Shown: piece by piece, positions 10,640 to 21,104 of the stretch | Numbering within the stretch: position 1 is the first letter of the stretch | Layout of the letters: each line of letters opens with the position of its first letter | Assembly: GCA_001566295.1 (NCBI GenBank) | Contig: KQ964253.1 | Location: forward strand, 930,001-994,000 | DNA length: 64,000 nucleotides | Reading direction: 5' to 3' | Source: Microdochium bolleyi | Lineage: Eukaryota > Ascomycota > Sordariomycetes > Xylariales > Microdochiaceae | Position numbers and translations under genes: made by a program | Notes under the pieces: generated by a model | The model's input: only the letters and a program-made list of their open reading frames with translations | Databases searched by the model: none | Told to the model about the DNA's origin: nothing

Positions 10640-12958
10640 ATGGCTCCCAAGGCAGCCGCTGGCAAGAAGGCTGGCAAGGGCGGTGCTGCCGGCGACGAGA
10701 AGCGCGAGGATGTCCTCCAGGCTGTGGTGCGTACCTGGTGCCCCGCCATCGTCGAAGCGTGACGACATTGCTTCAAGCTCAGTACTAACGATTGGTTCCT
10801 CAACGCCCAGATCATCGCGGACAGCTTCCAGGACCGCTTCCTCCCATTCACTCTCGAGAAGCCAAGAGTAAGTGCACCCTGCCGCCCAGCACCGATCTCA
10901 TAGAAACTATGTGCTGATTGCGCTCTCCAACAGTGCCTTCTCCCCCTTGCCAACGTGCCCCTGATCGAATATACCCTCGAATATCTGGCCATGAATGGCG
11001 TGCAGGACGTCTTCATCTACTGCGGCGCCCACCACGAGCAGATCGAGCGATATGTCCACGACTCGCGGTGGTCGACGGCCTCACGAGCCACACCATTTGC
11101 CGCCCTTGAGTTCATCCGTGTAGCCGACGCCCGCTCGATAGGTGACTTTCTCCGCGACCTCGACAAGCGCAACATCATCGGCAGCGACTTCATTCTCGTT
11201 CACGGGGACGTCGTATCCAACATTCCCCTGGACGGAGCCCTTGCGGCGCATCGCGCGCGGAGAGAGGCAAACCGGGATTCATGCATGACCATGATCCTCC
11301 GGGAGACGAGCGAGGAGGAGCACAATACCAGACCACCCAGTCTGACACCAGTCTTCGTGGTTGACCCCACGGCAAAGCGCTGTCTACATTACGAGGAGAT
11401 GCACCCGCTCCAGAGCGACCACTACGCGATACTGGACCCAGACTTCCTCAAGAACCCCCATATCCAGATCAGGACCGACCTGATCGATGCCCAGATTGAC
11501 ATCTGCACACCCGATGTTCTGGCGCTGTGGTCCGAGAGTTTCGACTATGAGTTGCCGCGAGCAAACTTCCTCCACGGTGTGCTGAAGGACTACGAACTCA
11601 ACGGCAAGATGATACACACGGAGATTGTCACGGAGGGATACAAGGCTCGGGCCTCAAACCTGCAGATGTACGACGCCATCAGCCGAGACGTCATCCGCGG
11701 GTGGACGTACCCTTTATCGCCCGAGTCAAACTTTATGAAGGGCCAGACATACACGCACTTGCACTCCAGGAACGTGCATGTCGAGGACGAGGTCACTATT
11801 GCCGCCGACGCGGAGGTTGAAGACTGCGTCGTTGGCCGTGATACCCAGATTGGCCAGGGATCCGTAGTAACCAACTCGGTCATCGGACGGAATTGCAAAA
11901 TCGGACGTAACGTGCGGATAACGGACAGTTACATCTGGAACGATGTGACAGTCGAGGACGACGCGATAATAGAGCACGCTGTGATTGCGGACATGGCCAA
12001 GGTCGGGGCCAAGTCACAAGTGGGAGAGGACTCCCTACTGTCCTTCGGCATCCAGCTCGGCGATAATACCATACTCCAGCCAGGAACAAAGATTGCCCTG
12101 CTGGCGAACAACCTCGAGCCCGTGCAAACAGACACAAGCCTCGTCGGTTCTTCAGGAAAAGGCGCGCAGTTCCGCGACTCAGAGGAGGACGAGCTCGACG
12201 AGGAGGACCCAGCGAGACTCCAGACCTCCCTCAGCCTTCACCTCTCGCGCTTCGACATTGAGACCTCGTCGGTCTCAACGCTGGCCGACGACGACCTTCT
12301 CTCGGACGACGACTCGCAAGCCGGCTTCACCCAGCCCACAGAGCGCTCCCGGCTGTCGTCGTTTGCCTCGGACGACTCAGGCAACCCCAACTTCTCGGCA
12401 TTCCACACTGACGCCGTGCACGGGCTGCTTGAGGCCCTGCGCAACCCGAACAGCGACTTCAGCGCCGAGAAGCTCGAATTCACATCCCTGCGCCTGGCCA
12501 ACAACGCGTCGGACTCGGCGATGCGGCGCGCCGTCGCGACGGCTTTTGTGCGGCACGGCACGGAGCTCATGTCGGCCGAGACGGGTGCGCTCGACGCCTC
12601 GCGCGCCGCCAAGTCGGTGCTCACCTCGAAGAAGGGCGCCTCTGAGTTCGTCGCCGAGGTCGGCGTCGGCGGCACGGACGATGTGACCGAGCAAATCGAG
12701 TTCGCGCTTGCCGTGCAGAAGGCCTGCGCGGCCTCCGTCAAGCTGCACATCGACCCGGCCAAGGCGGGCAGCCTACTCGCCGCGCTGTTCCAGCACATGT
12801 ACGACCTGGACATCCTCGAGGAGGAAGGGATCGTGGGCTGGTGGGGTGACGAGCGTAGCAAGGAGGGCGACGAGAGCATGGGTGTCGTCCGGGAGAAGTG
12901 CAAGGTCTTGGTCGAGTGGCTGGAGAATGCGGACGAGGAGAGCAGCGACGAGGAGTAA
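10640..12958 (+). CDS. GCD6: Translation initiation factor eIF2B, epsilon subunit (catalytic)
   Basis: Exons are 10640-10726, 10811-10867 and 10934-12958; the product is 722 aa, close to yeast Gcd6 (712). After a basic Ala/Gly/Lys N terminus comes LQAVIIADSFQDRFLPFTLE, then CLLPLANVPLIEYTLEYL, the nucleotidyltransferase-like domain of eIF2B gamma/epsilon. A left-handed beta-helix of hexapeptide repeats follows (VVTNSVIGRNCKIGRNVRI and neighbours). An acidic linker comes next, then the C-terminal W2/HEAT domain that catalyses exchange, ending in an acidic tail (ENADEESSDEE). eIF2B is the guanine-nucleotide exchange factor that recycles eIF2-GDP in the cytoplasm and is the target of amino-acid-starvation control. 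The two short first introns are both phase 0. Confidence 0.96.
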
Positions 12959-13478
12959 GCAAATGGGATAAACCAGATCCCGTAGATAGAAGTCTTGGAA
13001 TGCGGACGGTCAATGTTGAAGCCATGTTCTAATCTGTAAAGAACCGAAGAAACACGTGCGGACTGGGCGCTCCATTGGGTTCTCCGGATCAAGGCCTTTA
13101 CATATGACGTGTGCGCGGGCGTTTTGTTCTTATCCTCTGCACAAATGATGGCGGACAGGAATGGTCATTTGCTTTCTCCTGTTGCTAAAGCTCTGTGTAT
13201 CTCGAGGTGTCCTAAATCGCGGGGGAGGTCTGCGACACGAGTGAAAGTAGAGGAAAGTTGAAGAAAGTCAAGATGCAAGCAAAGATCTAAGAGCAGATTG
13301 TCCCGCTAATTCTACATCCAAACCCAATGGGAAAACGCCATTCAAATCGTTATGACATAAGAACATCAGACATGAAATTCATCATACGCCGTAGCATGAC
13401 CATACACCATCATGGGAGACTCTCTTCTGTCGTAAGTTGCGATGGTCCGCCAAGCTTTTCTTCCTCCCAATTCCGTCT
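12959..13478. other. Convergent intergenic region
   Basis: This holds the 3' flanks of eIF2B epsilon and the arrestin-like gene. No coding or RNA signal is seen. Confidence 0.5.
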
Positions 13479-14846
13479 TCAAGCCGAAACGGGGACGGGG
13501 AGGGCGGCTGGTACCGCTGGAGCTATATCTTCGACGAATGCCGGCGTCGAGCTCGGCATCGCGGTGAGCAGCACCGCCGGCGGCGGCGGCGCTCCTGGAG
13601 GCGGGAGGACGTCCGCGAGCGGCGAGAAGCGCAGCTCCGCGTGCGACCCGTACGCAGGGGGTGGCTCGATGGGCTCGTACACGGGCAGGTCCTCCATGAT
13701 GTCACCCGGCAGCTCGAGCGGGGCGTGGATGGTGATGCCCATGATCTTCTGGACGTGGGCCGTCTGCCCGGCGACGGCGAGCGTCATGCTGATCTCGAGC
13801 CGGTGCGACTGCCGGATGCTGATGGTCTTGAAGGTGGTCGAGACGTGGTTGGTGGCCGGCAGGTCCAGGAACGTGGTCCAGGCGTTGGAGGCGCCAAAGG
13901 GCTCGTCGACGGCGGGCCTGCCGCTGCTCGTGGAGATGCAGGTTGTCGTGACGGCGTGCGGGCTGCTCAGGATGTGCGTCGGGGCCCGGGCGTGGACGAC
14001 CGAGATGAGCTTGATGGTGTAGTCCTTGACTGTCACCTCGGGTGGGGTGATCCCCGGGGCGAAGCTGCCCTCCCGAGGCTTGACTTGCAGCTTGATCCTG
14101 GCGTACTCACTCCGGTGGACGTGTTGCGGCACGGAGTAGGACCAGTCGTAGATGCAGCCGGTGTTCTTGCCCGCGAGCATGCCGAGGCTCTTTTTGACGA
14201 GGCCATCCGACGATTGCGGGTGTAGAGAGCTCTCGGGGATGCCAAACTCCCCCCTGAACTCCAGCCTCCTCGCACGAACTCTCCGTGGTACCCGGGGCTG
14301 TTCATAGCGGATGCTTGGCTCGTGGATTGGCTCCGGGACGACAACCTTGACCCGCATGCCTCCCATGGTGACCCTGAGGCTCAGTTTGTACTCCACAAAG
14401 GCATTGAAGCGGTTGTTGAACCGCGTGCTCGAGGTCTTAGTCGACGGCGGCAGCGCCTGCCTGAGATCCAGGTCAAAGCGGTTGTCATCCTCGTCCCAGG
14501 CATGAAGTGCCTTGGTCTCGATACGCTCGGGCAGGGTGAGCTCGAAGCGCTGACCCTGGCAGTCTCCACGAGTTATGCGGATGGAGCCGTTGAAGATTTC
14601 CTTGGACTTGCTGAAGAGTGGGACACGGCCACGGTGTACATGGTTCGTGTCGAGGATCTTGGTCTTGAGGCGGCCGTAGAAGATGACACTGATCTGGAGA
14701 GGTCCAAAGAGCTCGTGGTCCGCCGGCAGACCCTTGCCAGGCTCGTACCACAAGCACACGCGGCCAGTGATGGGCTCTGAGGCACCACAGTAGAGGTGCT
14801 GTGGCTTGTCTAGCACAGCCTTTGCGGTCAAAGTTCCCAACGACAT
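13479..14846 (-). CDS. Arrestin-like (ART family) protein with PY motif
   Basis: Single exon, 455 aa. The N terminus (LYCGASEPITGRVCLWY, then FGPLQISVIFYGRLKTKI) is the arrestin N domain, in which a membrane-cargo adaptor begins with a G/T-I-x-G-x-V strand. A second beta-rich half (SYSVPQHVHRSEYARIKLQV to HRLEISMTLAV) fits the arrestin C domain. Near the end, EPPPAYG contains the PPxY motif (PPAY, residues 396-399), which recruits Rsp5/HulA-type ubiquitin ligases through their WW domains. The predicted role is a cytosolic adaptor marking plasma-membrane transporters or receptors for endocytosis. The tail after the motif is Pro/Ala-rich and disordered. The frame continues upstream of the ATG without another ATG. 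Confidence 0.88.
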   Translation of the reverse strand: MSLGTLTAKAVLDKPQHLYCGASEPITGRVCLWYEPGKGLPADHELFGPLQISVIFYGRLKTKILDTNHVHRGRVPLFSKSKEIFNGSIRITRGDCQGQRFELTLPERIETKALHAWDEDDNRFDLDLRQALPPSTKTSSTRFNNRFNAFVEYKLSLRVTMGGMRVKVVVPEPIHEPSIRYEQPRVPRRVRARRLEFRGEFGIPESSLHPQSSDGLVKKSLGMLAGKNTGCIYDWSYSVPQHVHRSEYARIKLQVKPREGSFAPGITPPEVTVKDYTIKLISVVHARAPTHILSSPHAVTTTCISTSSGRPAVDEPFGASNAWTTFLDLPATNHVSTTFKTISIRQSHRLEISMTLAVAGQTAHVQKIMGITIHAPLELPGDIMEDLPVYEPIEPPPAYGSHAELRFSPLADVLPPPGAPPPPAVLLTAMPSSTPAFVEDIAPAVPAALPVPVSA

Positions 14847-16740
14847 GATGATGGGTCGCGTAGAACCGGAAGAGACGAGTCCTACAATCCTGTCGAGGTT
14901 GAAACAGAACCACCTGGGCTTGGAAGGCAAGAAGAACACCTTGAGGCTCGGAAGCAAGGACGATGAAAGCAATCAAAGAGGCAGGACGACGTGACGATCA
15001 TCCATGGGTCGCACGCAAGAGAAAGGGGACCACGAGAGTCAGGGTCATGCAGGAACACGACAGTTTATCTGTGCCGGAGGTATCCCGAGGTCCCGGGCCA
15101 TGTGGGTGAGAGCAGAGACCCGCTGCTGCTGGCGCGGGAGAAACCCCACGGGCCACAGGCTTCCCCACGTTGGCGGTCTTTGTTTTCCCGTGTCCGGAGG
15201 TGTTCGGCCAGGCTGGCGCGGGGGAGGGGAGAGGTCCAAAAGTCGAGGACATGCTGGACCTGACAAGCGGGCAAGAAGTCTAGATCGCAGCGTGTTCAGC
15301 CCCGGCTGCGTCCCACCGCGCTGGGCTCGGGGGCCAAGCCATGCAAGGGCAGGGGCTCAGCGCCGCCGGCTGCGTCTCCTTTGAGCTACCGTAGCGTACC
15401 TTTTAAGGTACGTCTAACTTGGGTGTGCCTCTCCATGGAGCCGGTGGTGGCAGAGCATTTTAGCCGCGATGGCTGGAGCCTGTCCGAATCAACCCGCCGG
15501 GCAGTCGAGTCGTGTGGAGGAGGGCTTGCTTTTCTAGGGCACACGATGGCGTCCTTGGAGCCCACGAATGCGGACGGACCTCAGGAAGTCAAAGCCGTCT
15601 TTCAGCTCTGCCCAGGTGTGGCTGGCCTGCGAGGACTCCAGGCACTCCGTGCTCCGTCAGGGTGACTATCGCTTGTCGGCTCGCCGTGCCACAACTCCGC
15701 GCCTCTGCATACAAGAGCTCGTTCCCAGGACACCCTTCGTACCTTCCCATCCGGGCTGCAGGCCAGCCAGCATGCAGCCTTCGCCTTTCAGCAATCGGGT
15801 GGTTGGTCCCTTTCCGGGACGCAACAGCTACCAGAGCCCGGTTCCCTCACAAGCAGCTCGAGATGGGCATTCCCTCCCCGGCTCAGCTTCACCAAATATC
15901 CCTGTAGTCCCTGCAGCTCCAGGGACCAGCCAGCACAGACACCCGCCCTCAGCCCGGCGCGCGGGGTCCTTCTTCGGGACCATCACGACCGAGAGGCGTG
16001 GTTTAGCGCTCCGGGAGAAACCCCAGAATCCCCGTCGAGCCCTTATCGCCTTTGTCCTATACGACCACCAACCCGACCAGCCCATTCCCGGTCTCACAAG
16101 CCGGCACGCAATCGTGGCATGGCGGAGAACACCCGGGCGTTTCTCGCTATGCAATTGGACTAGTTCGCCAACTGTTGCCCAGCCGCGCTGTCGTAAACCT
16201 CTTTGGCCCAATCCTGTGGGCAGTGGGGAAAGAAACCCACGGGGAAACCATGGCTATCACAACTGACCAACGCTAGGGTGGGCACACCAGCGGGGGAGGA
16301 AGACGTGACTTTCCGGAACAACAGGAAGAGTGTGGCTCGCCAAGCAGGGCAATGCTCCCCGAGTCGTGGCACGTTTCCAAGTTCTCAAGCCTCCGCATGG
16401 TCTCACGAGCTACTGCAGCGCTTCGCAAGTCAGGTCCCATTGGCATGCTTGGGAGCTTGCATAGCGACACATTCCCGATTCGTGCCGAGCCAGTTGCACG
16501 GGTCAAGTGTTCCTGTGGAGATGGTCCGTTTTCACGTCGAATGAGTGACAGCATCGCAAGCACCCCATGCCTGTTGATCCTGTGTTCCCCCACGACGTCT
16601 CAGGCTGCCTGGCCCTGAACATCACAAGCCTTCCCCTCGAGAGACAGATGCCGTGGCATTAATTTCACTCTTTGTTTGCATATACATAGTGCGTGATACG
16701 GGCAGGCTCATTCAACAGGTTGTGACAAGCAACCGACCAC
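14847..16740. other. 1.9 kb intergenic region without a supported gene
   Basis: GC-rich sequence with many overlapping short frames on both strands, typical of non-coding GC-rich DNA. A perfect inverted repeat, CGTACCTT-TT-AAGGTACG, lies at 15395-15412. It contains the arrestin gene promoter at its left end and the tRNA-Ala 5' flank at its right. I see no transposon or RNA gene. Confidence 0.5.
15395..15412. repeat. Short perfect inverted repeat (8-bp arms, TT spacer)
   Basis: CGTACCTT, then TT, then AAGGTACG. A related palindrome, TACCT-T-AGGTA, occurs at 28372-28382. Such AGGTACCT-like palindromes may be protein-binding sites or remnants of a miniature element; the function is unknown. Confidence 0.6.
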
Positions 16741-16812
16741 GGGCTTGTGGTTTAGTGGTATAATACTCCCTTAGCATGGGAGTGGTCCGGGGTTCGATTC
16801 CCCGCGAGTCCA
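16741..16812 (+). tRNA. tRNA-Ala (anticodon AGC)
   Basis: A 72-base intronless cloverleaf. The acceptor strands GGGCTTG and CGAGTCC pair with two G-U pairs, and the discriminator is A. The D arm/A box reads TGGTTTAGTGG. The stem CTCCC/GGGAG encloses TTAGCAT, giving anticodon AGC (read as IGC after deamination). The T arm is CGGGG-TTCGATT-CCCCG. The nearest long T run is about 100 bases downstream, so the primary transcript may have a long trailer that includes the tRNA-half-like sequence described next. Confidence 0.97.
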
Positions 16813-16845
16813 TCGCAAAGGAGGTTCAATCCCTCCATTGTACCA
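16813..16845 (+). other. Detached tRNA 3'-half-like sequence (T arm plus acceptor strand)
   Basis: Immediately after tRNA-Ala is a second perfect T-arm: GGAGG-TTCAATC-CCTCC, with five base pairs and a seven-base loop (16820-16836). It is followed by ATTGTACCA, which looks like a 3' acceptor strand ending in CCA. There is no matching D arm or anticodon arm between it and the tRNA-Ala 3' end. It could be a fragment of another tRNA, possibly organellar or reverse-transcribed because CCA is encoded, or a chance hairpin. Confidence 0.4.
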
Positions 16846-16909
16846 AACTTTTGCCGTTCTAGCGGTTTCTCATGCCCAACTGAGCGTTGTATCGGGGGGT
16901 GTGATGTCC

Positions 16910-16923
16910 TTTTTTTTTTTTTT
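16910..16923 (+). terminator. T14 run, likely Pol III terminator
   Basis: Fourteen consecutive T residues about 100 bases beyond tRNA-Ala, with no T4 or longer run closer to the gene, so it is the first strong RNA polymerase III stop. Confidence 0.5.
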
Positions 16924-17318
16924 CCCTGTTCGACGTGGATGAAAACATCATGGTTCATGGGGTCCGGGGAATCAGTGGGGAGCCAACGTGAGAGAGGGAG
17001 AGCGAGCCGGCTCATTCGGTGTATTACCTCGCCGATTGCGCGTGGGGAACTGCTATGCATTGGTTTTCGGTAAGACGGCTGTGAAGAAGAATGCCAACGA
17101 CGAGAGGACTGCCCGGGGCCGAGATCGAAGTGAGAAACTGACGGCGCACGGTGGCTTTAACCAAGAAACATGCATCAACCGATATGATCAGAACACTCTG
17201 CACACTCCAAGTCTCACGAGAGCCGAAGATAAGACGAGACGTGTCTGATGCGTACACATACAATTCGAACCGACGGCGCGGCTGTGAAACAATCCATGAC
17301 AGCCCAGCGAAGCCGTCA

Positions 17319-17330
17319 TATATAAAAGGG
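17319..17330 (+). promoter_or_regulatory. Canonical TATA element pointing into the 3' end of RPT3
   Basis: TATATAAAAGGG on the plus strand matches the TATA consensus well. No plus-strand gene lies downstream; transcription would start near 17350 and run antisense into RPT3. It may drive a non-coding antisense RNA or be a chance match. Confidence 0.3.
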
Positions 17331-17525
17331 AGCACCAGCGCAAGTTACTCCCTACACACCATCGAACATTTTTGGGCCATGTAAATTTCGTCGCGATTGC
17401 CACACTCACATTTCACGGCACAGCTCATGGGACACAACTTGGCATTACAAGAATACTCTCATTCTTAGGACGGTGTTCACTTGACAGCATCGGCAGCCTC
17501 TATGCGTGTCTGCTCATCTCGCCAT

Positions 17526-18791
17526 CTACTTGTAGAAGTCAAACTTGTTCTCGTCGCTCGTGCCCTTGACCTGGCTCGAGTACGCATCCTCCAGATCCGA
17601 CTGTATGATGTTGTATCGGTTCTTCCGCACGGCTCTCAGGCCGGCCTCCTGCATGATGGCTGCGATGACAGCGCCGCTGAGCGGGTCGTTTCGGACAATC
17701 AGACTGTCGAGGTCAACTTCGGGGGCCAAGCTCATCTTGCTGGCAATCGTGGAGAAGATGAGTCGTCTCTCGCGGCGGTCGCGCAAGCTGGGGAACTCGA
17801 TCTTGCGATCCAAGCGACCGGGACGCAGAAGCGCGGGGTCGAGGGTGTCGGCTCTGTTGGTGGCCATGATGACCTTGACGTTGGAGGTCTGGTCGAAGCC
17901 ATCCATCTGGTTGAGAAGCTCGAGCAGGATACGTTGAACCTCGCGATCCGCACCAGTCTGAGCATCAAAACGTTTCGTGGCAATGGCGTCAATCTCGTCG
18001 ATGAAGATAATGGCGGGCGAGTTCTCCCGCGCCATGCGGAAGACGTCGCGAACCATGCGCGGGCCTTCACCGAGGTACTTCTGGACGAACTCGGAACCGA
18101 CGACACGGATGAAGTTGGCGGTGGTGGAGTTGGCGACGGCCTTGACCAGCATGGTCTTGCCGGTTCCGGGAGGGCCGTACAGCAGGACACCTCTAGGCGG
18201 GTCGATACCAATCTGCTTGTAGAGGTCGAAATGTGTGAGAGGCAGCTCGACGGCTTCTCTGATCTCCTGCTTCTGCATGTCCAATCCACCAACGTCCGCA
18301 TAGGTGACATCGGGCTTCTCATCTGCGCCGAGCATAGCAATCGAAGAGTCGGCTTCCGGGGGGAGGATGTCGACAAGGGCGTTTGAGTGGCGGTGGAGCG
18401 CTACCGAGGAGGAAGGCTTGAGCTGCTCCCGGTCGAGGGTGGACAGCACGCGTACGACGTAGTTGCTGCCAGTGCTGGATTGGACGATTCCCGTGTTCTG
18501 GTCGATGGCCTCCATGAATTGACCGATGACGAGGGGCACACTCTGGATTCTCTTAATCTCTTCCTGAGCTCTGACGAGCTCGCGCTTCAGACTCCGCTGC
18601 TCGTCCTTGATGTACTCCTCCTGCAGCTGAATGTACTCGAGATGCCTCTGGAGCTTCTTGAGTGTGGCATACTCGTCGCCATCTTGAGAAGAGAGGCCAT
18701 CGATGCTGTCGATGTTGGGGATCACAGAGGGTAATGACTTGTTGTGCAGCGCAGTCGAGCCGACGGGGCTCTCAACCGCGACGTCCGCCAT
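17526..18791 (-). CDS. RPT3: 26S proteasome regulatory ATPase Rpt3
   Basis: Single exon, 421 aa. The N-terminal coiled coil (residues about 41-82) is followed by an OB-fold region and an AAA+ ATPase. Walker A is GPPGTGKT at 206-213 and Walker B IIFIDE at 261-266. MATNRADTLDPALLRPGRLD carries sensor 1 and the arginine-finger region. The pore loop is the aromatic-hydrophobic KYLGEGPR neighbourhood. The C terminus ends in FYK, preserving the HbYX motif that docks Rpt3 into the 20S alpha ring and opens its gate. It is one of six ATPases of the 19S base that unfold substrates in nucleus and cytoplasm. The order of motifs and the terminal HbYX separate it from the other Rpt paralogues. Confidence 0.97.
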   Translation of the reverse strand: MADVAVESPVGSTALHNKSLPSVIPNIDSIDGLSSQDGDEYATLKKLQRHLEYIQLQEEYIKDEQRSLKRELVRAQEEIKRIQSVPLVIGQFMEAIDQNTGIVQSSTGSNYVVRVLSTLDREQLKPSSSVALHRHSNALVDILPPEADSSIAMLGADEKPDVTYADVGGLDMQKQEIREAVELPLTHFDLYKQIGIDPPRGVLLYGPPGTGKTMLVKAVANSTTANFIRVVGSEFVQKYLGEGPRMVRDVFRMARENSPAIIFIDEIDAIATKRFDAQTGADREVQRILLELLNQMDGFDQTSNVKVIMATNRADTLDPALLRPGRLDRKIEFPSLRDRRERRLIFSTIASKMSLAPEVDLDSLIVRNDPLSGAVIAAIMQEAGLRAVRKNRYNIIQSDLEDAYSSQVKGTSDENKFDFYK

Positions 18792-21104
18792 CGTGTTGGT
18801 ATGGGCAGGGCTGTTGTCGTCCAGCTGTCGGAGGGAAGGTTCGGAAGACTTCGTTGGTGCAGACGGCTCGCGGATTGTTCAGGTGATTGGTTGGGCTGCT
18901 AGGAGAGTGCACAACGGCTGCTTCGGTGAAGCCGGCGAGAACGCAGGGAAAGAGGTGACCGGCTGCGGTGGTGATGGTGCTGATGAGGCGGCGGTGGTCG
19001 TCGTGTCGTCCGAGTGATGAGGCTCTTCAGGTGGCACGCAGCGAGTCGGCGGTGGTGGGGAATGACACCTGCTTGGAGCTCACCTCATCAAGTACGTATG
19101 GCCTCTGCAGCCTTGTGCTGGAAGGTGCCACCCAGCTCGCCAGGTCCAAGCTCAGCTCTGAAGACGGCGAAGTGGGTCCACAGACAGCACAGCTGCCAGT
19201 CGTCAGGCACCTGGATGATTGCTCCCAGCGCCGTGAAGTGGCTTCGGTTCGAGGCGACGTCGGCGACCAGTGTGGCTTTCAATCTTAACATTTACACAAC
19301 CAAGTGCGCCTGAGAAGAGCCTACGGGTCAAACTTGAGCATTGACTTCAGCTGTGAAATATCATGAAGAGATGTCACCTGGAGACGAAGGCATTCTCGCA
19401 TCTCTGCTAGGCGAAGTTGGTACAGGTAATGCCTGCTCACGATGTATCTGGATTTGTGACAGTTGGACGCCTTCGACGCCCCTGACCATGTTCTGCTTGC
19501 AGCCTTCTGTTGGTTGAACCTGAACAAACACAAGGATCAAAGGCTGGGTTCTGAGCGGCCTGGTTGTGTGGGTATGGTTGCTTCAAATAGCCCAGCGGTC
19601 TTCGTGGTTGTATCTGCTGGGCGTCGTGTATCCTGGCTCCGCGGGATGGCAGATGAGACTGCAATTACCCTTCTGAGCATGACCACGTTCCAGATGACCG
19701 CACCATATGGACGCCAACGAGGTGAATTTGACAAATGCCGAACGATGCATCACAATCGCACAGGCGGGCCTGCCTCCTTGTGGGGTAATGAGGTCCACTA
19801 GATAGGCGCTTTGATCGCTGGCGGGACTCTGGACGGAGATCATATTAAGCCCAACATCCGACGCAACCACTGTTCGACATCTCTGGAACATGCTCATCGC
19901 ACGGTCTGGAGCTTGCCTGCGTGGTTCGCCGTGTGGCGCCACTCACGAGGCCTGCATCCCACTGCACCACGAAACGGCCCTCCGGGTGGGATCGCAGCTC
20001 GCATGAGACAAGGCACCACTGCCGGACAAGAGCGACGAGATGACTCAGATGGCCCATCGGAAATCTTTCGTGTAAGTCGGCCACCCACGAATCTATCAAA
20101 GTGCTAGGTGTGTCGTCACGAACGCGCCACAGCTTCTTTGTCGTTATCAGTCCGTCATCGTCGGCAATCTCGGGCGTGACGCCCGAGACGCCAGACATGG
20201 ACCCCAAAGCTAAATCCAGCCGTGGTCGGAGCACGACAATAGATCGTCACTAGCATAGTACATTCCCCCAGCCACACACTGTACGCTCCTCCATCGCACG
20301 CAGGTCCATGTCCAGGTCAGCCGATGTTTGGAGCCGCTGTTCTTGTCTCAAGTAAAGGATGCGGTGCCGCATGGTCTCGAAGAGAACGTGATGGTCGACA
20401 GTGCCTGCATGTGCTGGCGCATGGGACACGGGCACGCCTCATTCCAGCCTTAGGACCGGACAGCCAACTCCTGTCTCGACTTGTGCTTCGCTTCGGCACT
20501 GGTTGGGAGATCGTGCAGCCTTGCGTTGGCGTCCCAGTGACTCGAACCCCCCTTGTCCTGGCTGACCACCCAAAGGGCATCTCTGATAGCTCTGATCCAG
20601 GTCCAAGCACTTCACATGCACGCACACCTGACCTCAAACGAGGACCCCGCTCGCGCACCCAACTAGCGCACTGTGCCAGGTGTGCCGCCCACCACCTCGA
20701 GGTCCCCTTCTTCACGCGAGGCTTCCGAGGCTTCTTCAACTCTCCAGACTTCGTCCTTGCCAATCAGTCACACTGCTACGCTGCCTCGTAGATCACCTCT
20801 GAGCTCCTTCCAACCCCCTCGTCTCGTACAAGACGCGAACTCGTCGCCGTTACGCCCGTGAACCTGCCCAGTCCATCTCGTCGCCTTGTCCTCTCTTATC
20901 GGCCTTGACGTCGCCGAGTCCCAGCCGTCAGTCCGCTGTCTCGCCATCTCCGCACTGAACCGCGGACGTTGGTTCGGCTCAAGATTCAGCCTCGCCGGCA
21001 ACGTCATCTATCATTCAACGGCCTGCTCTTCCCACCTCGAGTCGCTCCCTCAAACCCAGCAGCACCTGACGCCGCTCTCACGATAAGCACCCGCACATAC
21101 AGCC
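18792..21104. other. 2.3 kb divergent intergenic region (RPT3 / small conserved gene)
   Basis: Divergent starts lie at both ends. The right 500 bases are C/T-rich, like a fungal 5' leader for the gene at 21105. A GGTGGC core (19030-19035; GCCACC in the RPT3 sense) lies about 240 bases upstream of RPT3. The longest minus frames (for example 20317-20763) lack an ATG at the start and known motifs. No gene is supported. Confidence 0.5.

Larger units (their letters stand above)
16846..17525. other. Intergenic region between tRNA-Ala and RPT3 3' end
   Basis: No gene is recognised. It includes a 14-base T run and a plus-strand TATA-like element, listed separately, and the RPT3 3' UTR at the right. 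Confidence 0.5.

Noticed and set aside
17481..18386. 301-codon plus-strand frame
   Set aside because: It is the antisense shadow of RPT3, which is unambiguous on the minus strand.
20530..20560. tRNA-like B box on the minus strand (GGTTCGAGTCAC)
   Set aside because: No A box at a proper distance and no acceptor pairing; isolated motif.
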